Below, in pieces: positions 8,899 to 18,088 of a stretch of 64,000 bases of DNA. The notes under the pieces were generated by a model. The model ran no database searches and was not told the origin of the DNA. It saw nothing but the letters and a program-made list of their open reading frames with translations. Position 1 is the first letter of the stretch; each line of letters starts with the position of its first letter. The translations under genes were made by a program, and so were the position numbers. This DNA is from Cohnella lubricantis (GTDB lineage Bacteria; Bacillota; Bacilli; Paenibacillales; Paenibacillaceae): the NCBI RefSeq assembly GCF_014212015.1, contig NZ_JACJVN010000034.1, positions 23,602 to 87,601 on the forward strand. Direction: 5' to 3'.

Positions 8899-8925
8899 CC
8901 CCCGGGGATGAGCCTCGGGGGTTTT
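8899..8925 (+). terminator. Riboswitch-controlled terminator before ribD
   Basis: Nine-pair stem CCCCCGGGG / CCTCGGGGG (one G-U) with loop ATGAG, followed by TTTTC. It lies 30 bases before the ribD start and is the expression platform of the FMN riboswitch. About 210 bases between aptamer and terminator hold no gene. Confidence 0.8.
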
Positions 8926-8955
8926 CTTGCTGCAAGTAATGGGAGTGGATGGCGA

Positions 8956-10059
8956 ATGGAACTGCTGAACGACGAATTCTACATGCGCCTTGCGTTGAAT
9001 GCGGCGGCTGGAGCGGCAGGACAGACGGGCATTAACCCGATGGTGGGCTGCGTCGTCGTGAACGATGGCCGCATCGTCGGCATCGGGGCCCATCTTAAGC
9101 GCGGCGAAGGGCACGCTGAGGTGCATGCGCTGAACATGGCAGGCGACAACGCGAGAGGCGCTGCCGCATATGTGACGCTGGAGCCTTGCAGCCATCACGG
9201 ACGCACGCCGCCTTGCAGCGACCGGCTGATTCGCGAAGGCGTGAAGCGCGTCGTCGTGGCGGCGATGGACCCCAATCCGGCCGTGGCGGGCAGAGGCTTA
9301 GAGAAGCTTCGCGCGGCGGGTATCGACGTTGAGGTCGGGCTGCTGGGCGAGCAATCGCGCAAGCTGAACGAAGCGTTCAACAAATATATCGTGACGGGGA
9401 TTCCGTTCGTGACGATTAAGACGGCGCTTACGCTGGACGGCCGCATTGCGACCAAGACTGGCAGCAGCAAGTGGATTACCGGACCAGCCGCCCGGGAGGC
9501 AGTGCATACGCTGCGCCACCGTCACAACGCTATTATGGTCGGCGTCGGGACGGTGCTGGCAGACGATCCGGAACTGACGACCCGCTTGTCCGTACCGGGA
9601 CTTCACCCGGTTCGCGTCGTTGTCGATTCGATGCTTCGCATTCCCGATCACGCCCGAGTGCTGAACGGCGAAGCGCGAACGATCGTGCTGACGACGGCAC
9701 AAGCGCAGGCTGCGCGAATCGAAGCGGTTCAAGCAGCAGGCGCGGAAGTGATCGTCTGCGGCGACGGGCCGCGCGTCGATCTGAGAGCGGCGTTGGAAGA
9801 ACTGGGCAAGCGGGAGATCGGTTCGGTGCTCGTAGAAGGCGGCGGCGTGCTGAACGGTTCGCTGCTTAAGGCCGGACTAGTCGACAAGCTCATGCTGTTC
9901 TACGCGCCGAAGCTGGTCGGAGGCGCCGCTCCGTCAGGGTTCGAGTTTGACGGTCCCGAGGCGATGTCGGGTGCGCTTCAGCTTGAGAACGTAACGATCG
10001 AGCGTTACGGCGGCGATTGGTGCGTAACTGGATATCCGGCGGCAGGCAGGGAGGGATAG
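8956..10059 (+). CDS. ribD: Bifunctional diaminohydroxyphosphoribosylaminopyrimidine deaminase / reductase RibD
   Basis: A 367-residue two-domain enzyme for the second and third steps of riboflavin synthesis. The N-terminal zinc deaminase shows HAEVHAL and the PCSHHGRTPPC zinc motif (about residues 50-85). The C-terminal reductase shows SKWITG and VEGGGVLNGSLL. The open frame reaches back to 8887, but that part is the riboswitch terminator; the ATG at 8956 after GGGAGTGG gives a normal RibD N-terminus. First gene of ribD-ribE-ribBA-ribH. Confidence 0.95.
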   Translation: MELLNDEFYMRLALNAAAGAAGQTGINPMVGCVVVNDGRIVGIGAHLKRGEGHAEVHALNMAGDNARGAAAYVTLEPCSHHGRTPPCSDRLIREGVKRVVVAAMDPNPAVAGRGLEKLRAAGIDVEVGLLGEQSRKLNEAFNKYIVTGIPFVTIKTALTLDGRIATKTGSSKWITGPAAREAVHTLRHRHNAIMVGVGTVLADDPELTTRLSVPGLHPVRVVVDSMLRIPDHARVLNGEARTIVLTTAQAQAARIEAVQAAGAEVIVCGDGPRVDLRAALEELGKREIGSVLVEGGGVLNGSLLKAGLVDKLMLFYAPKLVGGAAPSGFEFDGPEAMSGALQLENVTIERYGGDWCVTGYPAAGREG

Positions 10060-10065
10060 AACGAT

Positions 10066-10749
10066 ATGTTCACAGGACTTATCGAAGAAGTAGGCGTGCT
10101 TCGCAAGGTGCAGCGCCGTGGAGAAGCGATGGTATTAACGCTCTCCGCTTCGAAAATATTGGACGACGTGAAGCTCGGCGACAGTATCTCCGTCAACGGC
10201 GTATGCTTAACCGTCATCTCCTTCGACGGCAGCTCCTTCTCCGTCGACGTGATGCCGCAGACGTTCCGGCATACGAACTTAAGCGAGCTGAAGCCGGGCA
10301 GCCCGGTGAACCTGGAGAGGGCGATGATGGCCGGCGGTCGGTTCGGCGGCCATATCGTGCAGGGACACGTGGACGGCATCGGCACTATCGCCGGGCGCAC
10401 CGCCGACGCTAACGCGGTTGTGTTCGAGATTAAGCCGGATGACCCGGCGCTGCTCAGGCATGTCGTTCCACAAGGCTCGGTGACGGTGGACGGCATCAGC
10501 CTGACTGTCGTCTCGGTCGAGCGGGACGCGGGCGCGCTGACCGTGTCCATCATACCGCACACCCTGAAGGAGACGGCGCTTCAGCACAAGCGGCCTGGCG
10601 ATTCGATCAATATCGAATGCGACATCCTCGGCAAGTATATCGACCACCTGCTCAGCCAGCGCGGCATATCACAGCCCCATGCGGCGGCTCAAGCCGGCCG
10701 CAGCGGCGGCGGATTGACAGAGGCGCTGCTTCGCGAGAATGGATTTTAA
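10066..10749 (+). CDS. ribE: Riboflavin synthase alpha chain
   Basis: A 227-residue protein that dismutates two 6,7-dimethyl-8-ribityllumazine molecules to riboflavin. It starts with the typical MFTGLIEEVG and contains two homologous lumazine-binding halves (about 1-95 and 96-200), each with a G-D-S-I or similar core and a conserved VNG/VDGISLT segment. A good site (GGGAGGGATAG) lies before the ATG. The last 20 or so residues are a low-similarity tail. Six bases after ribD. Confidence 0.95.
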   Translation: MFTGLIEEVGVLRKVQRRGEAMVLTLSASKILDDVKLGDSISVNGVCLTVISFDGSSFSVDVMPQTFRHTNLSELKPGSPVNLERAMMAGGRFGGHIVQGHVDGIGTIAGRTADANAVVFEIKPDDPALLRHVVPQGSVTVDGISLTVVSVERDAGALTVSIIPHTLKETALQHKRPGDSINIECDILGKYIDHLLSQRGISQPHAAAQAGRSGGGLTEALLRENGF

Positions 10750-10770
10750 GCCGGAAGGGAGATTGATGAC

Positions 10771-12087
10771 ATGAACGACGCGAACGGAAACGTTAATGCG
10801 AACGATAACGCACCAACGAATGATCATTTGAACGATCTGCGCATCCATAGCATCGAGGAGGCGCTGGAAGATTTGAAGGCGGGCAAAGCGATCGTAGTCG
10901 TGGACGATGAGGACCGCGAGAACGAAGGCGATCTGATCGTGCTGGCAGACAAGGCAACGCCCGAGATGATCAACTTCATGATCACGGAAGGACGGGGGCT
11001 CGTCTGCGTGCCGATCACGCAGGAGCGCGCAGAGCAGCTCGACCTGCCGCCGATGGTCAGCCACAACACGGATTATCACGGCACCGCCTTCACGGTCTCG
11101 GTAGACCACGTGTCGACGTCGACCGGCATCTCCGCCTTCGAGCGGGCGAGCACCGTCCGCGGCCTCATCGATCCGGGCGCCAAGCCGTCCGACTTCCGGC
11201 GCCCGGGACACATTTTCCCGCTGATCGCCAAGAAGGGCGGCGTGCTCCGGCGCGCGGGCCACACCGAAGCGGCCATCGACCTGGCGAACTTGTGCGGCGC
11301 AACGCCTGCGGCGGTTATCTGCGAGATCATTAAGGAAGACGGCACGATGGCCCGTCTGCCCGATCTGGCAGGCTTCACCAAGCAGCACGGCCTGAAGCTG
11401 ATTACGATCCGCGACCTGATTCGGTACCGCAATGCGAAGGAGAAGCTCGTCCGCCGCGAGGTGGACGTGCGAATGCCGACCGACTTCGGCGAATTCCATG
11501 CGGTGGCTTACACGAACGACGTCGACTCCAAGGAGCACGTCGCCTTCGTCAAAGGGACGATCGATCCTTCGAAGCCGGTGCTCGTCCGCGTGCATTCCGA
11601 ATGTCTGACCGGCGACGTGTTCCACTCGCATCGCTGCGATTGCGGCCCCCAGCTGGCGGCGGCGCTGCGCCAGATCGACGAAGCGGGCGTCGGCGTGTTA
11701 TTGTATATGAGGCAAGAAGGGCGGGGAATCGGCCTTATCAACAAATTGCGCGCCTACGAGCTGCAAGAGCAGGGATTGGACACGGTCGACGCGAATATTA
11801 AACTTGGATTCGCTCCCGATCTGCGCGAATACGGCATCGGGGCGCAGATCTTGAAGGATCTTGGCGTAAGGGACATGCGGCTGATGACGAACAACCCGCG
11901 CAAGATCAAAGGGCTCGAAGGCTACGGCTTGAACGTCGTCGAGCGGGTTCCGATCCAGATGCCGGAGAACGAGGACAACACCCGTTACCTTCACACGAAG
12001 AGAGCGAAGCTCGGGCACATGCTGTCGTTCGCAGACGACAAGGAGCCGGTAGCCGCTCTAGATAACATCGAACAGAACGAACATTGA
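10771..12087 (+). CDS. ribBA: Bifunctional 3,4-dihydroxy-2-butanone-4-phosphate synthase / GTP cyclohydrolase II
   Basis: A 438-residue fusion supplying both riboflavin precursors. The N-terminal DHBP synthase shows [11 protein letters not shown] and [12 protein letters not shown]; the C-terminal cyclohydrolase II shows the zinc cysteines in [17 protein letters not shown] and the RQEGRGIGL motif. An Asn/Asp-rich tail of about 20 residues precedes the catalytic domain and looks dispensable. AGGGAGA precedes the ATG. Called ribA in Bacillus. Confidence 0.96.
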   Translation: MNDANGNVNANDNAPTNDHLNDLRIHSIEEALEDLKAGKAIVVVDDEDRENEGDLIVLADKATPEMINFMITEGRGLVCVPITQERAEQLDLPPMVSHNTDYHGTAFTVSVDHVSTSTGISAFERASTVRGLIDPGAKPSDFRRPGHIFPLIAKKGGVLRRAGHTEAAIDLANLCGATPAAVICEIIKEDGTMARLPDLAGFTKQHGLKLITIRDLIRYRNAKEKLVRREVDVRMPTDFGEFHAVAYTNDVDSKEHVAFVKGTIDPSKPVLVRVHSECLTGDVFHSHRCDCGPQLAAALRQIDEAGVGVLLYMRQEGRGIGLINKLRAYELQEQGLDTVDANIKLGFAPDLREYGIGAQILKDLGVRDMRLMTNNPRKIKGLEGYGLNVVERVPIQMPENEDNTRYLHTKRAKLGHMLSFADDKEPVAALDNIEQNEH

Positions 12088-12132
12088 ACATTTAGAACAT
12101 TGAGGCGCACAGCCAAGAGAGGATGACTAACA

Positions 12133-12603
12133 ATGGCAGTAGTATACGAAGGCAATCTCATCTCGCAAGGGTTAAAATATGGCGTCGTCGTCGGACGGTT
12201 CAACGAATTTATCTCCTCCCGGCTGCTATCGGGCGCACTCGACGCCTTTAAGCGCCACGGCGCCGAGGAGAACGAAGTCGAAGTCGCTTGGGTACCGGGC
12301 GCCTTCGAGATTCCGCTAATCGCTCAGAAGATGGCGGAGAGCGGCAAGTATGACGCGGTCGTAACGCTGGGCGCCGTCATTCGCGGCTCCACGCCGCACT
12401 TCGACTATGTCTGCAGCGAAGTGTCGAAGGGCGTATCGGCGATCTCGCTGAAGACAGGCGTGCCGACGATCTTCGGCGTGCTGACGACCGACAGCATTGA
12501 GCAAGCGGTTGAGCGCGCCGGCACGAAGGCGGGCAACAAAGGCTGGGAGGCCGCTGTGACCGCGATTGAGATGGCCAACCTGACGAAGGCGCTGAAGGGC
12601 TAA
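12133..12603 (+). CDS. ribH: 6,7-dimethyl-8-ribityllumazine synthase
   Basis: A 156-residue lumazine synthase that joins the RibD and RibB products; in Bacillus it forms an icosahedral capsid around RibE. The motifs VPGAFEIPL and [15 protein letters not shown] (catalytic His) are present, and the C-terminus has the usual GNKGWEAA segment. AAGAGAGG precedes the ATG. It ends the rib operon and a terminator follows. No ribT or ypuD gene follows, unlike B. subtilis. Confidence 0.96.
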   Translation: MAVVYEGNLISQGLKYGVVVGRFNEFISSRLLSGALDAFKRHGAEENEVEVAWVPGAFEIPLIAQKMAESGKYDAVVTLGAVIRGSTPHFDYVCSEVSKGVSAISLKTGVPTIFGVLTTDSIEQAVERAGTKAGNKGWEAAVTAIEMANLTKALKG

Positions 12604-12604
12604 G

Positions 12605-12648
12605 GCAAGGATTCGCCGGATCTTGGCGGCGTCCGAACTTGCTTTTTT
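12605..12648 (+). terminator. Terminator of the rib operon
   Basis: GCAAG at 12605-12609 pairs with CTTGC at 12638-12642 as the base of a longer imperfect hairpin, followed by six T residues. Confidence 0.65.
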
Positions 12649-12700
12649 CACGAGGATAGAATAGGCGGACAGGTTTAGCAGGGGAAGGTGACTTACCGTC

Positions 12701-13504
12701 GTGACGGTGTTATATAAGCTCGAATCGTTCGAGGGACCGCTGGACTTGCTGCTCCACTTGATCGACAAAGCGGAGATCGACATCCAGGATATCTCCATCA
12801 GCGAGATTACCGATCAATACATCGAATATCTGGCAGCGATGCAACAGCTGGAGCTCGATGTGACGAGCGAATTCCTCGTCATGGCGGCGACGCTGCTGTC
12901 AATGAAGAGCCGGCAGCTGCTGCCGAAGCCTCCGGTCACGGACGAGCCTTGGGTCAGCTTCGATGAAGAGGAAGGCGAAGACCCTCGCGAAGAGCTCATT
13001 CGCAAGCTGATCGAGTACCGCAAGTTCAAGGCGATCGCCAGCCAGCTTCGCGAGCAGGAGTACGAACGCAGTCTGGTCTTCACGCGAGACCCGGCGGATT
13101 TGTCGCCGTTCGTCCCTGAGGTCAAGAAGGACAGCCTGCCTCCGGGCCTGCATGTCGACGATCTCGTTCGCGCCTTCTCCAAAGCGATGAGGCGCGTCGC
13201 GGGACGCAACCGGATCGCCGCGATTCAGCGAGATGAGATCTCGATTAAGGACCGCATTCGCGAGATCGTAGACGCGCTAAAGGCGAAGGCCGAGTTCGGC
13301 GAAGGCCAAGTGCTGTTCTCCCAGCTGATCGGCGAGCAGATGGACCGTCAGGAGGTCGTCGTTACCTTCCTGGCGATATTGGAGCTGATGAAGCGGCGGA
13401 TTATCGCCTGCTACCAGAATCAGCTTTTCGACGAGATTGTACTCACTTGGACTGGGAAGGAGGACGCGGAGGATGGATTATTCGAGATTGAAATCGATAC
13501 TTGA
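12701..13504 (+). CDS. scpA: Segregation and condensation protein A
   Basis: A 267-residue ScpA (kleisin) that links Smc heads and binds ScpB in chromosome condensation. Recognised by its start (VLYKLESFEGPLDLLLHLID), the acidic middle with IRKLIEYRKFKAIA, and the C-terminal winged helix (VVVTFLAILELMKRR). Translation starts at GTG 12701 after GGGGAAGG. It overlaps scpB by 32 bases. Confidence 0.95.
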   Translation: MTVLYKLESFEGPLDLLLHLIDKAEIDIQDISISEITDQYIEYLAAMQQLELDVTSEFLVMAATLLSMKSRQLLPKPPVTDEPWVSFDEEEGEDPREELIRKLIEYRKFKAIASQLREQEYERSLVFTRDPADLSPFVPEVKKDSLPPGLHVDDLVRAFSKAMRRVAGRNRIAAIQRDEISIKDRIREIVDALKAKAEFGEGQVLFSQLIGEQMDRQEVVVTFLAILELMKRRIIACYQNQLFDEIVLTWTGKEDAEDGLFEIEIDT

Positions 13505-14087
13505 AGGGCTGCTCTTCGTAGCGGGCGAAGAAGGCTTGAGCGCGAAGGCGATCGCCGACGTGGTGGAGATGGACATCGACGTCGTGCGCGACGTGCTGCG
13601 GGATCTGCAGAGCGACTTCGTGCGGGACGAGCGAGGCATCCGCATCGCCGAAGTCGCCGGCGGCTTCCGCCTGACGACAGCTCCGGACCATGCGCCATAC
13701 TTCGAGAAGCTGGCTTATTCGCCTGCGCGTTCTTCCCTGTCCCAAGCGGCGCTCGAGACGCTGTCGATCGTCGCCTACCGGCAGCCGATCACGCGTATTG
13801 AGATCGAGGAGATTCGCGGCGTGAAGGCGGACCGCGCGTTACATACGCTGCTGTCCAAGGATTTGATCGAAGAGGTCGGAAGGGCGGAGGCGCTCGGACG
13901 GCCGATTCTGTACGGCACGACCAAGACGTTCCTGGATTATTTCGGACTGGCCGGCATCGATCAATTGCCGGATCCTCTGGTTAGCGAGTCGGATGACGAA
14001 TTGGAAGAGCGGACGAAGATGCTGTTCGAGCGCATCGAAGGGCGCCAGCTGTCGCTGGACGATCTGCGCGCCTTGGATATGAATTGA
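13473..14087 (+). CDS. scpB: Segregation and condensation protein B
   Basis: A 204-residue ScpB with two winged-helix domains; the signature QAALETLSIVAYRQPITRIE and the IRGVKADRALHTLLSK segment are visible. It dimerises and binds ScpA. The ATG at 13473 follows GGACGCGGAGG; the frame open from 13437 would add twelve residues encoded inside scpA. Encoded in the 32-base overlap with scpA, so coupled translation is likely. Confidence 0.95.
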   Translation: MDYSRLKSILEGLLFVAGEEGLSAKAIADVVEMDIDVVRDVLRDLQSDFVRDERGIRIAEVAGGFRLTTAPDHAPYFEKLAYSPARSSLSQAALETLSIVAYRQPITRIEIEEIRGVKADRALHTLLSKDLIEEVGRAEALGRPILYGTTKTFLDYFGLAGIDQLPDPLVSESDDELEERTKMLFERIEGRQLSLDDLRALDMN

Positions 14088-14156
14088 AGCAATGCCAACC
14101 GAATGAATTTGAATTGAAGAAGGCCATACTATTCCTTAGCGAAAGGCGGGAAACGT

Positions 14157-14837
14157 ATGGCTTTTTGGTTATGGCCGGCGGTTGCGGCCGCCGTTGCCGC
14201 GGCGATCATCCTGGCGCTGCTCTCATCGGTGCGGGTACGCGTCCGATATTCGCACAGCGGTCAATTCGACCAGTTGATTGTGATCGTCAAGGCGCTATAT
14301 GGACTGGTCCGGTTCCGCGCGATAGTCCCTTCCATCATCGTCCGCAGCTGCGGCATCGTCTACGACCAACTGAATTCAAGCAGCATGGGCAAGCCGAAGG
14401 ACGATCGCCGAAGCTTGAACCGCGGCTCCGTTCGCCGGTATGGGCGCGCGATTCGTCGCCTGGAATTGTCGACGCGCCGCTTCCGGCTGTGGCTGCTGGC
14501 GACGATGAAGAAGGTGGAGTGCACGCGCTGGCGCATGGACATCACCGTCGGGACCGGTGACGCGGCGCTCACCAGCGCAGCCGCCGGATTGTTCTGGACA
14601 GTGCTCGGCTGCGCGGTCGCCGCGACCAGCCGATTCATGAGGATGCGAACGCATCCTCATGGCGAGGTGAAGCCGAACTTCGCGCACGCGGAATTGTCCG
14701 TCGTCTGCGAAGCGGACTTCCGCATTCGGCTCAGTACGCTGGCATCGGCAGGCATTCGCCTGATGACCCGAACGGTTAGTCCAATTAAGGCGTACAAAGC
14801 GGTTAGAAGCTTGACGGCCAAGCCGAAGACGGCGTGA
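14157..14837 (+). CDS. DUF2953 domain protein (YtfI-like)
   Basis: A 226-residue protein with an N-terminal membrane helix (about residues 3-22), then a basic region and a soluble part ending in a DUF2953-like segment with FRIRLSTLASAG. It precedes the ytfJ (gerW) homologue, the same pairing as ytfI-ytfJ in B. subtilis, which supports the call. Function is unknown; expression with spore genes is likely from context. Here the pair sits between scpB and dacB, where B. subtilis has ypuI. Confidence 0.75.
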   Translation: MAFWLWPAVAAAVAAAIILALLSSVRVRVRYSHSGQFDQLIVIVKALYGLVRFRAIVPSIIVRSCGIVYDQLNSSSMGKPKDDRRSLNRGSVRRYGRAIRRLELSTRRFRLWLLATMKKVECTRWRMDITVGTGDAALTSAAAGLFWTVLGCAVAATSRFMRMRTHPHGEVKPNFAHAELSVVCEADFRIRLSTLASAGIRLMTRTVSPIKAYKAVRSLTAKPKTA

Positions 14838-14917
14838 TCGGCATCCGCAGCAGCTTGCTTCAAGCGCATAAAAGCGCGGCGGTGAAGGCAATCTATCGGG
14901 GAAAGGAGGTCTTCACA

Positions 14918-15448
14918 ATGTCCGAACACCCGATTCAAGGCCTAATGCAGACCGCAATGGAAAATATCAAGGAAATGGTCGACGTCAATACGATCGTCGG
15001 CGAGCCTGTTCAAACCCCTGACGGAAGCGTCATTATGCCGATCTCCAAGGTTGGCTTCGGCTTCGCGGCTGGCGGCAGCGAGTTCTTGGGCACGGAGGAG
15101 CAGGGAGGGAATCGATCCTCCGGCGACAAATACGCCAGTGACCGATCCCATGACGATTCTTCCTCGTCGGATTCAACTCACCGCTCCAAGAATGCGCACA
15201 ATGCTTCCGTTCAGCTTCCGTTCGGCGGCGGCAGCGGCGGCGGCGTGTCCATTACCCCGATCGCATTCCTGGTCGTAGGAGCCCAAGGCGTGAAGGTCGT
15301 GCCGCTGGATAATCAGACGCATCTGTTCGAGCGGTTAATTGACGCCGCGCCGCAATGGGTGGACCGGCTTCAATCGATGTTCAGCCGCTCCGATACCGGC
15401 GATCAGACGCATGCGATCCGACCGTCTTCTTCCGACAAGCTCATGTGA
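14918..15448 (+). CDS. ytfJ: Sporulation protein GerW/YtfJ
   Basis: A 176-residue GerW-family protein. Recognisable parts are the start (MSEHPIQGLMQTAMENIKEM), VGEPVQTPDGSVIMPISKV, the GFGFAAGGSE segment and the C-terminal GGVSITPIAFLVVG. A Ser/Asp-rich linker lies at about residues 62-92. GAAAGGAGG before the ATG at 14918 fixes the start; the frame open from 14834 adds 28 unrelated residues. In Bacillus it is a forespore protein needed for normal germination through certain receptors. A terminator follows. Confidence 0.9.
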   Translation: MSEHPIQGLMQTAMENIKEMVDVNTIVGEPVQTPDGSVIMPISKVGFGFAAGGSEFLGTEEQGGNRSSGDKYASDRSHDDSSSSDSTHRSKNAHNASVQLPFGGGSGGGVSITPIAFLVVGAQGVKVVPLDNQTHLFERLIDAAPQWVDRLQSMFSRSDTGDQTHAIRPSSSDKLM

Positions 15449-15475
15449 AGTACAGTCCGCGGAAGACCTCCGCAT

Positions 15476-15499
15476 ACCGGCCGAGACGGCCGGTTTTTA
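15476..15499 (+). terminator. Terminator after ytfJ
   Basis: ACCGGCC / GGCCGGT, seven perfect pairs with loop GAGAC, followed by TTTTTAT. Confidence 0.8.
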
Positions 15500-15616
15500 T
15501 TTTGGGCGTGCCCAGCGAAGCAAGCAGCCATTATATCCCGAAGAAAGACGGGCGCAAGCGTCGCTCGGCATTCCGACGATCCAAGACCGAGTCGTACAGA
15601 TGGATGCAATTCGATT

Positions 15617-15645
15617 GAATCATTTGGGACACGCCTACATAAATT
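15617..15645 (+). promoter_or_regulatory. Candidate sigma-E promoter of dacB-spmAB
   Basis: GAATCAT at 15617-15623 and CATAAATT at 15638-15645, 14 bases apart, match the sigma-E consensus KMATATT / CATACAMT at 5 of 7 and 6 of 8 positions. The dacB operon is under sigma-E in B. subtilis. Inferred from motif and synteny only. Confidence 0.45.
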
Positions 15646-15703
15646 GTAGTAAGAAACGATGCGCCGACGGCTTCTAAGAACCGACAGGAGGATAAGCCCG
15701 CAG

Positions 15704-16816
15704 ATGAACCGCAACTACCGCAATCGACAACGTGCCGCTCATCGCCTGATCAGGATTGCAGCATCGTTCATTCTGGTTACTGTTCTAGTCTGGCCGGCCG
15801 GGGCGCTCGCCTCCGCTTCAAAGCGGCCGCCCGAGGCCGCGGAGCGCGGGCCCGGCACGCATGCCTTAGCGGCTGCCTTAATTGATGTTACCTCCGGACG
15901 CTTGCTCTATAGCAGCAATGGCGACAAGCAGATGCGGATCGCCAGCCTGACGAAGATCATGACCGCGATCGTCGCGATCGAGAATGGACGGCTCGACGAT
16001 ATGGTAACGGTTAGCAGCCGCGCCGCCGGCAAGGAAGGGTCCTCGCTGTATTTGAAGGCAGGAGAGAAGATGAAGCTATCGGATTTGCTCTATGGTCTCA
16101 TGCTTCGTTCCGGCAATGATGCGGCGACCGCGATCGCCGAGCATGTCGGAGGTTCGATTGAAGGCTTCGTCTACCTGATGAACCGCAAGGCGGAGGAGCT
16201 TGGCCTGAAGCAGACGAACTTCGCCAACCCGCATGGCTTGGATGAGGAAGGGCACTATTCATCCGCCAACGACTTGGCTGTTCTGACCGCTTATGCGCTT
16301 CGCAACAAGACGTTCCGGACCATCGTCGGCACGAAGGTCAAGACAGCGCCGAATCCGAACGATGCTTGGGATTACAAATGGGTCAACAAAAATAAAATGC
16401 TGACCATGTACGAAGGGGCGGACGGCGTCAAGACGGGTTATACGAGACAAGCGCTGCGGTGCCTCGTCAGCTCGGCGACACGCGGCGGCCAACAGCTCGC
16501 GGCGGTCACGCTGAACGACCGCAGCGATTGGGCCGATCATCGCCGAATGCTCGACTTCGGCTTCGCGAAATATCCGCTGCAGCTTGTCGTTAGCAAGAAC
16601 GAGCCTGTCGCTGGTTATCCGCTAGCGCCGGTCGCCGACTTCCGCTATCCGTTCGCTGCCGGCGAACGGGACAAGCTGCGTATCCGCATCGAGCCATTGC
16701 CGTCCACGAGCATCGATTACCGATTCGGCTACCGCGGCAGAATCGTATTCCGCATGGATGGCCGAACGATCGGAACGGTCGGCTTGAGCGAGCTGCCTGG
16801 GGGCGGAAGCAACTAA
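15704..16816 (+). CDS. dacB: Sporulation D-alanyl-D-alanine carboxypeptidase DacB
   Basis: A 370-residue S11 penicillin-binding protein with a signal peptide (hydrophobic residues about 18-36, then ASAS). Catalytic motifs are SLTK in ASLTKIMTA, SGND and KTGYT. In Bacillus the mother-cell enzyme trims cortex peptidoglycan cross-linking, and spmA/spmB mutants share its spore-core phenotype. GACAGGAGGAT precedes the ATG at 15704; the frame open from 15659 lacks a site. spmA follows after 33 bases. Confidence 0.92.
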   Translation: MNRNYRNRQRAAHRLIRIAASFILVTVLVWPAGALASASKRPPEAAERGPGTHALAAALIDVTSGRLLYSSNGDKQMRIASLTKIMTAIVAIENGRLDDMVTVSSRAAGKEGSSLYLKAGEKMKLSDLLYGLMLRSGNDAATAIAEHVGGSIEGFVYLMNRKAEELGLKQTNFANPHGLDEEGHYSSANDLAVLTAYALRNKTFRTIVGTKVKTAPNPNDAWDYKWVNKNKMLTMYEGADGVKTGYTRQALRCLVSSATRGGQQLAAVTLNDRSDWADHRRMLDFGFAKYPLQLVVSKNEPVAGYPLAPVADFRYPFAAGERDKLRIRIEPLPSTSIDYRFGYRGRIVFRMDGRTIGTVGLSELPGGGSN

Positions 16817-16849
16817 ATTCCATTTTCACGATAAAAAGGGGCGTTAGCG

Positions 16850-17512
16850 ATGGTGAACTGGATCTGGCTTGGGATGATTCTGTTCAGCGTCATCTTCGCC
16901 GCCGCGAACGGGAACATCCAGCAAGTCACCGAAGCAGCGTTCAGCGGGGCGCAGACCGGCGTGACCGTGTGCATAGGCTTAATCAGCATACTTGTGTTCT
17001 GGCTTGGCTTGATGCGGATCGCGGAGGTGTCCGGTCTCGTCGAGAAGCTGTCCAAGGCGGTCGCTCCTGCCGTTCGCTGGCTGTTCCCGGACGTACCGCG
17101 CGATCACCCGGCCTTCGGTTACATTCTGTCCAATATGAGCGCGAACCTGCTCGGTCTCGGCAACGCGGCGACGCCTATGGGCATACGCGCGATGCAGGAG
17201 CTGCAGAAGCTGAACCCGACGTCTGACACGGCGACGCCGGCGATGTGCACGCTGCTCGCGCTCAACACGGCTAGCATTACGCTCGTGCCGACGACGCTGA
17301 TCGCGATTCGGATGAACTTCGGCTCCGCTCATCCGACGGACATCGTCGCATCCACGCTGCTCGCGACGATCGTCTCCACGGGAGCAGCTATCATCGCCGA
17401 CCGTTGGTACAGACGCCGCAGCGCTTGGCCCCCGGTCTCGATTCAAGGAGGCGGCGGAGGCCAAACGGCAGCCCCCCAAGTGTCATCCAATTCGATCTCG
17501 AAGGGGGCTTGA
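16850..17512 (+). CDS. spmA: Spore maturation protein A
   Basis: A 220-residue membrane protein with a nucleoside-recognition (gate) domain and about four hydrophobic segments. Conserved parts include the glycine- and asparagine-rich NMSANLLGLGNAATPMG and LALNTASITLVPTTLIAIR. SpmA and SpmB are needed for full dehydration of the spore core. AAAAAGGGGCG precedes the ATG. It is three bases from spmB. The last 20 residues are a Gly/Gln-rich tail. Confidence 0.92.
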   Translation: MVNWIWLGMILFSVIFAAANGNIQQVTEAAFSGAQTGVTVCIGLISILVFWLGLMRIAEVSGLVEKLSKAVAPAVRWLFPDVPRDHPAFGYILSNMSANLLGLGNAATPMGIRAMQELQKLNPTSDTATPAMCTLLALNTASITLVPTTLIAIRMNFGSAHPTDIVASTLLATIVSTGAAIIADRWYRRRSAWPPVSIQGGGGGQTAAPQVSSNSISKGA

Positions 17513-17515
17513 CGA

Positions 17516-18046
17516 ATGGTCTCCTTCCTTCATGCATTATCCGCATGGGCGGTGCCGATGATGATCGTGCTCATCCCGCTGTATGCGGCATTCCGCAAGG
17601 TGCCTGTGTACGAGACGTTCATCGACGGCGCGAAGGACGGCTTCCAGACGGCGGTCGGCATCATCCCGCATCTGGTCGGCATGCTGACGGCTATCAGCAT
17701 GTTCCGCGCTTCCGGCGCAATGGACGCGCTGATCGGCACCGTACGGCCGCTGTTCGAGCGGATCGGCATTCCAGGCGATGTGCTGCCCTTAGGCCTGCTG
17801 CGGCCGATTACAGGCGCCGGATCACTTGCCTACGCCACCGATCTGATCAAGGAGCATGGTCCGGATTCGATGGTCGCCCGGATCGCTTCCACTATACAGG
17901 GAAGCACGGATACGACGCTATATGTGCTGACGGTCTACTTCGGCGCCGTCGGTATCCGCAGGTCGCGCTATGCGCTTAAAGTGGGGCTGTTCTCGGATGC
18001 GGTCGGCTTCTTTGCCGCTGTGGCAGCATGTTGGCTGTTGTTTTAA
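17516..18046 (+). CDS. spmB: Spore maturation protein B
   Basis: A 176-residue partner of SpmA with the same gate-domain fold: FIDGAKDGFQTAVGIIPHLVGML near the N-terminus and the conserved TIQGSTDTTLYVLTVYFGAVG. Four to five hydrophobic segments. The site GGGGGCTTG lies inside the end of spmA. Last gene of dacB-spmA-spmB. Confidence 0.93.
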   Translation: MVSFLHALSAWAVPMMIVLIPLYAAFRKVPVYETFIDGAKDGFQTAVGIIPHLVGMLTAISMFRASGAMDALIGTVRPLFERIGIPGDVLPLGLLRPITGAGSLAYATDLIKEHGPDSMVARIASTIQGSTDTTLYVLTVYFGAVGIRRSRYALKVGLFSDAVGFFAAVAACWLLF

Positions 18047-18088
18047 GCCCGTCTAAACGTTATGATGGGTGATGAGGTGAAAAACGCA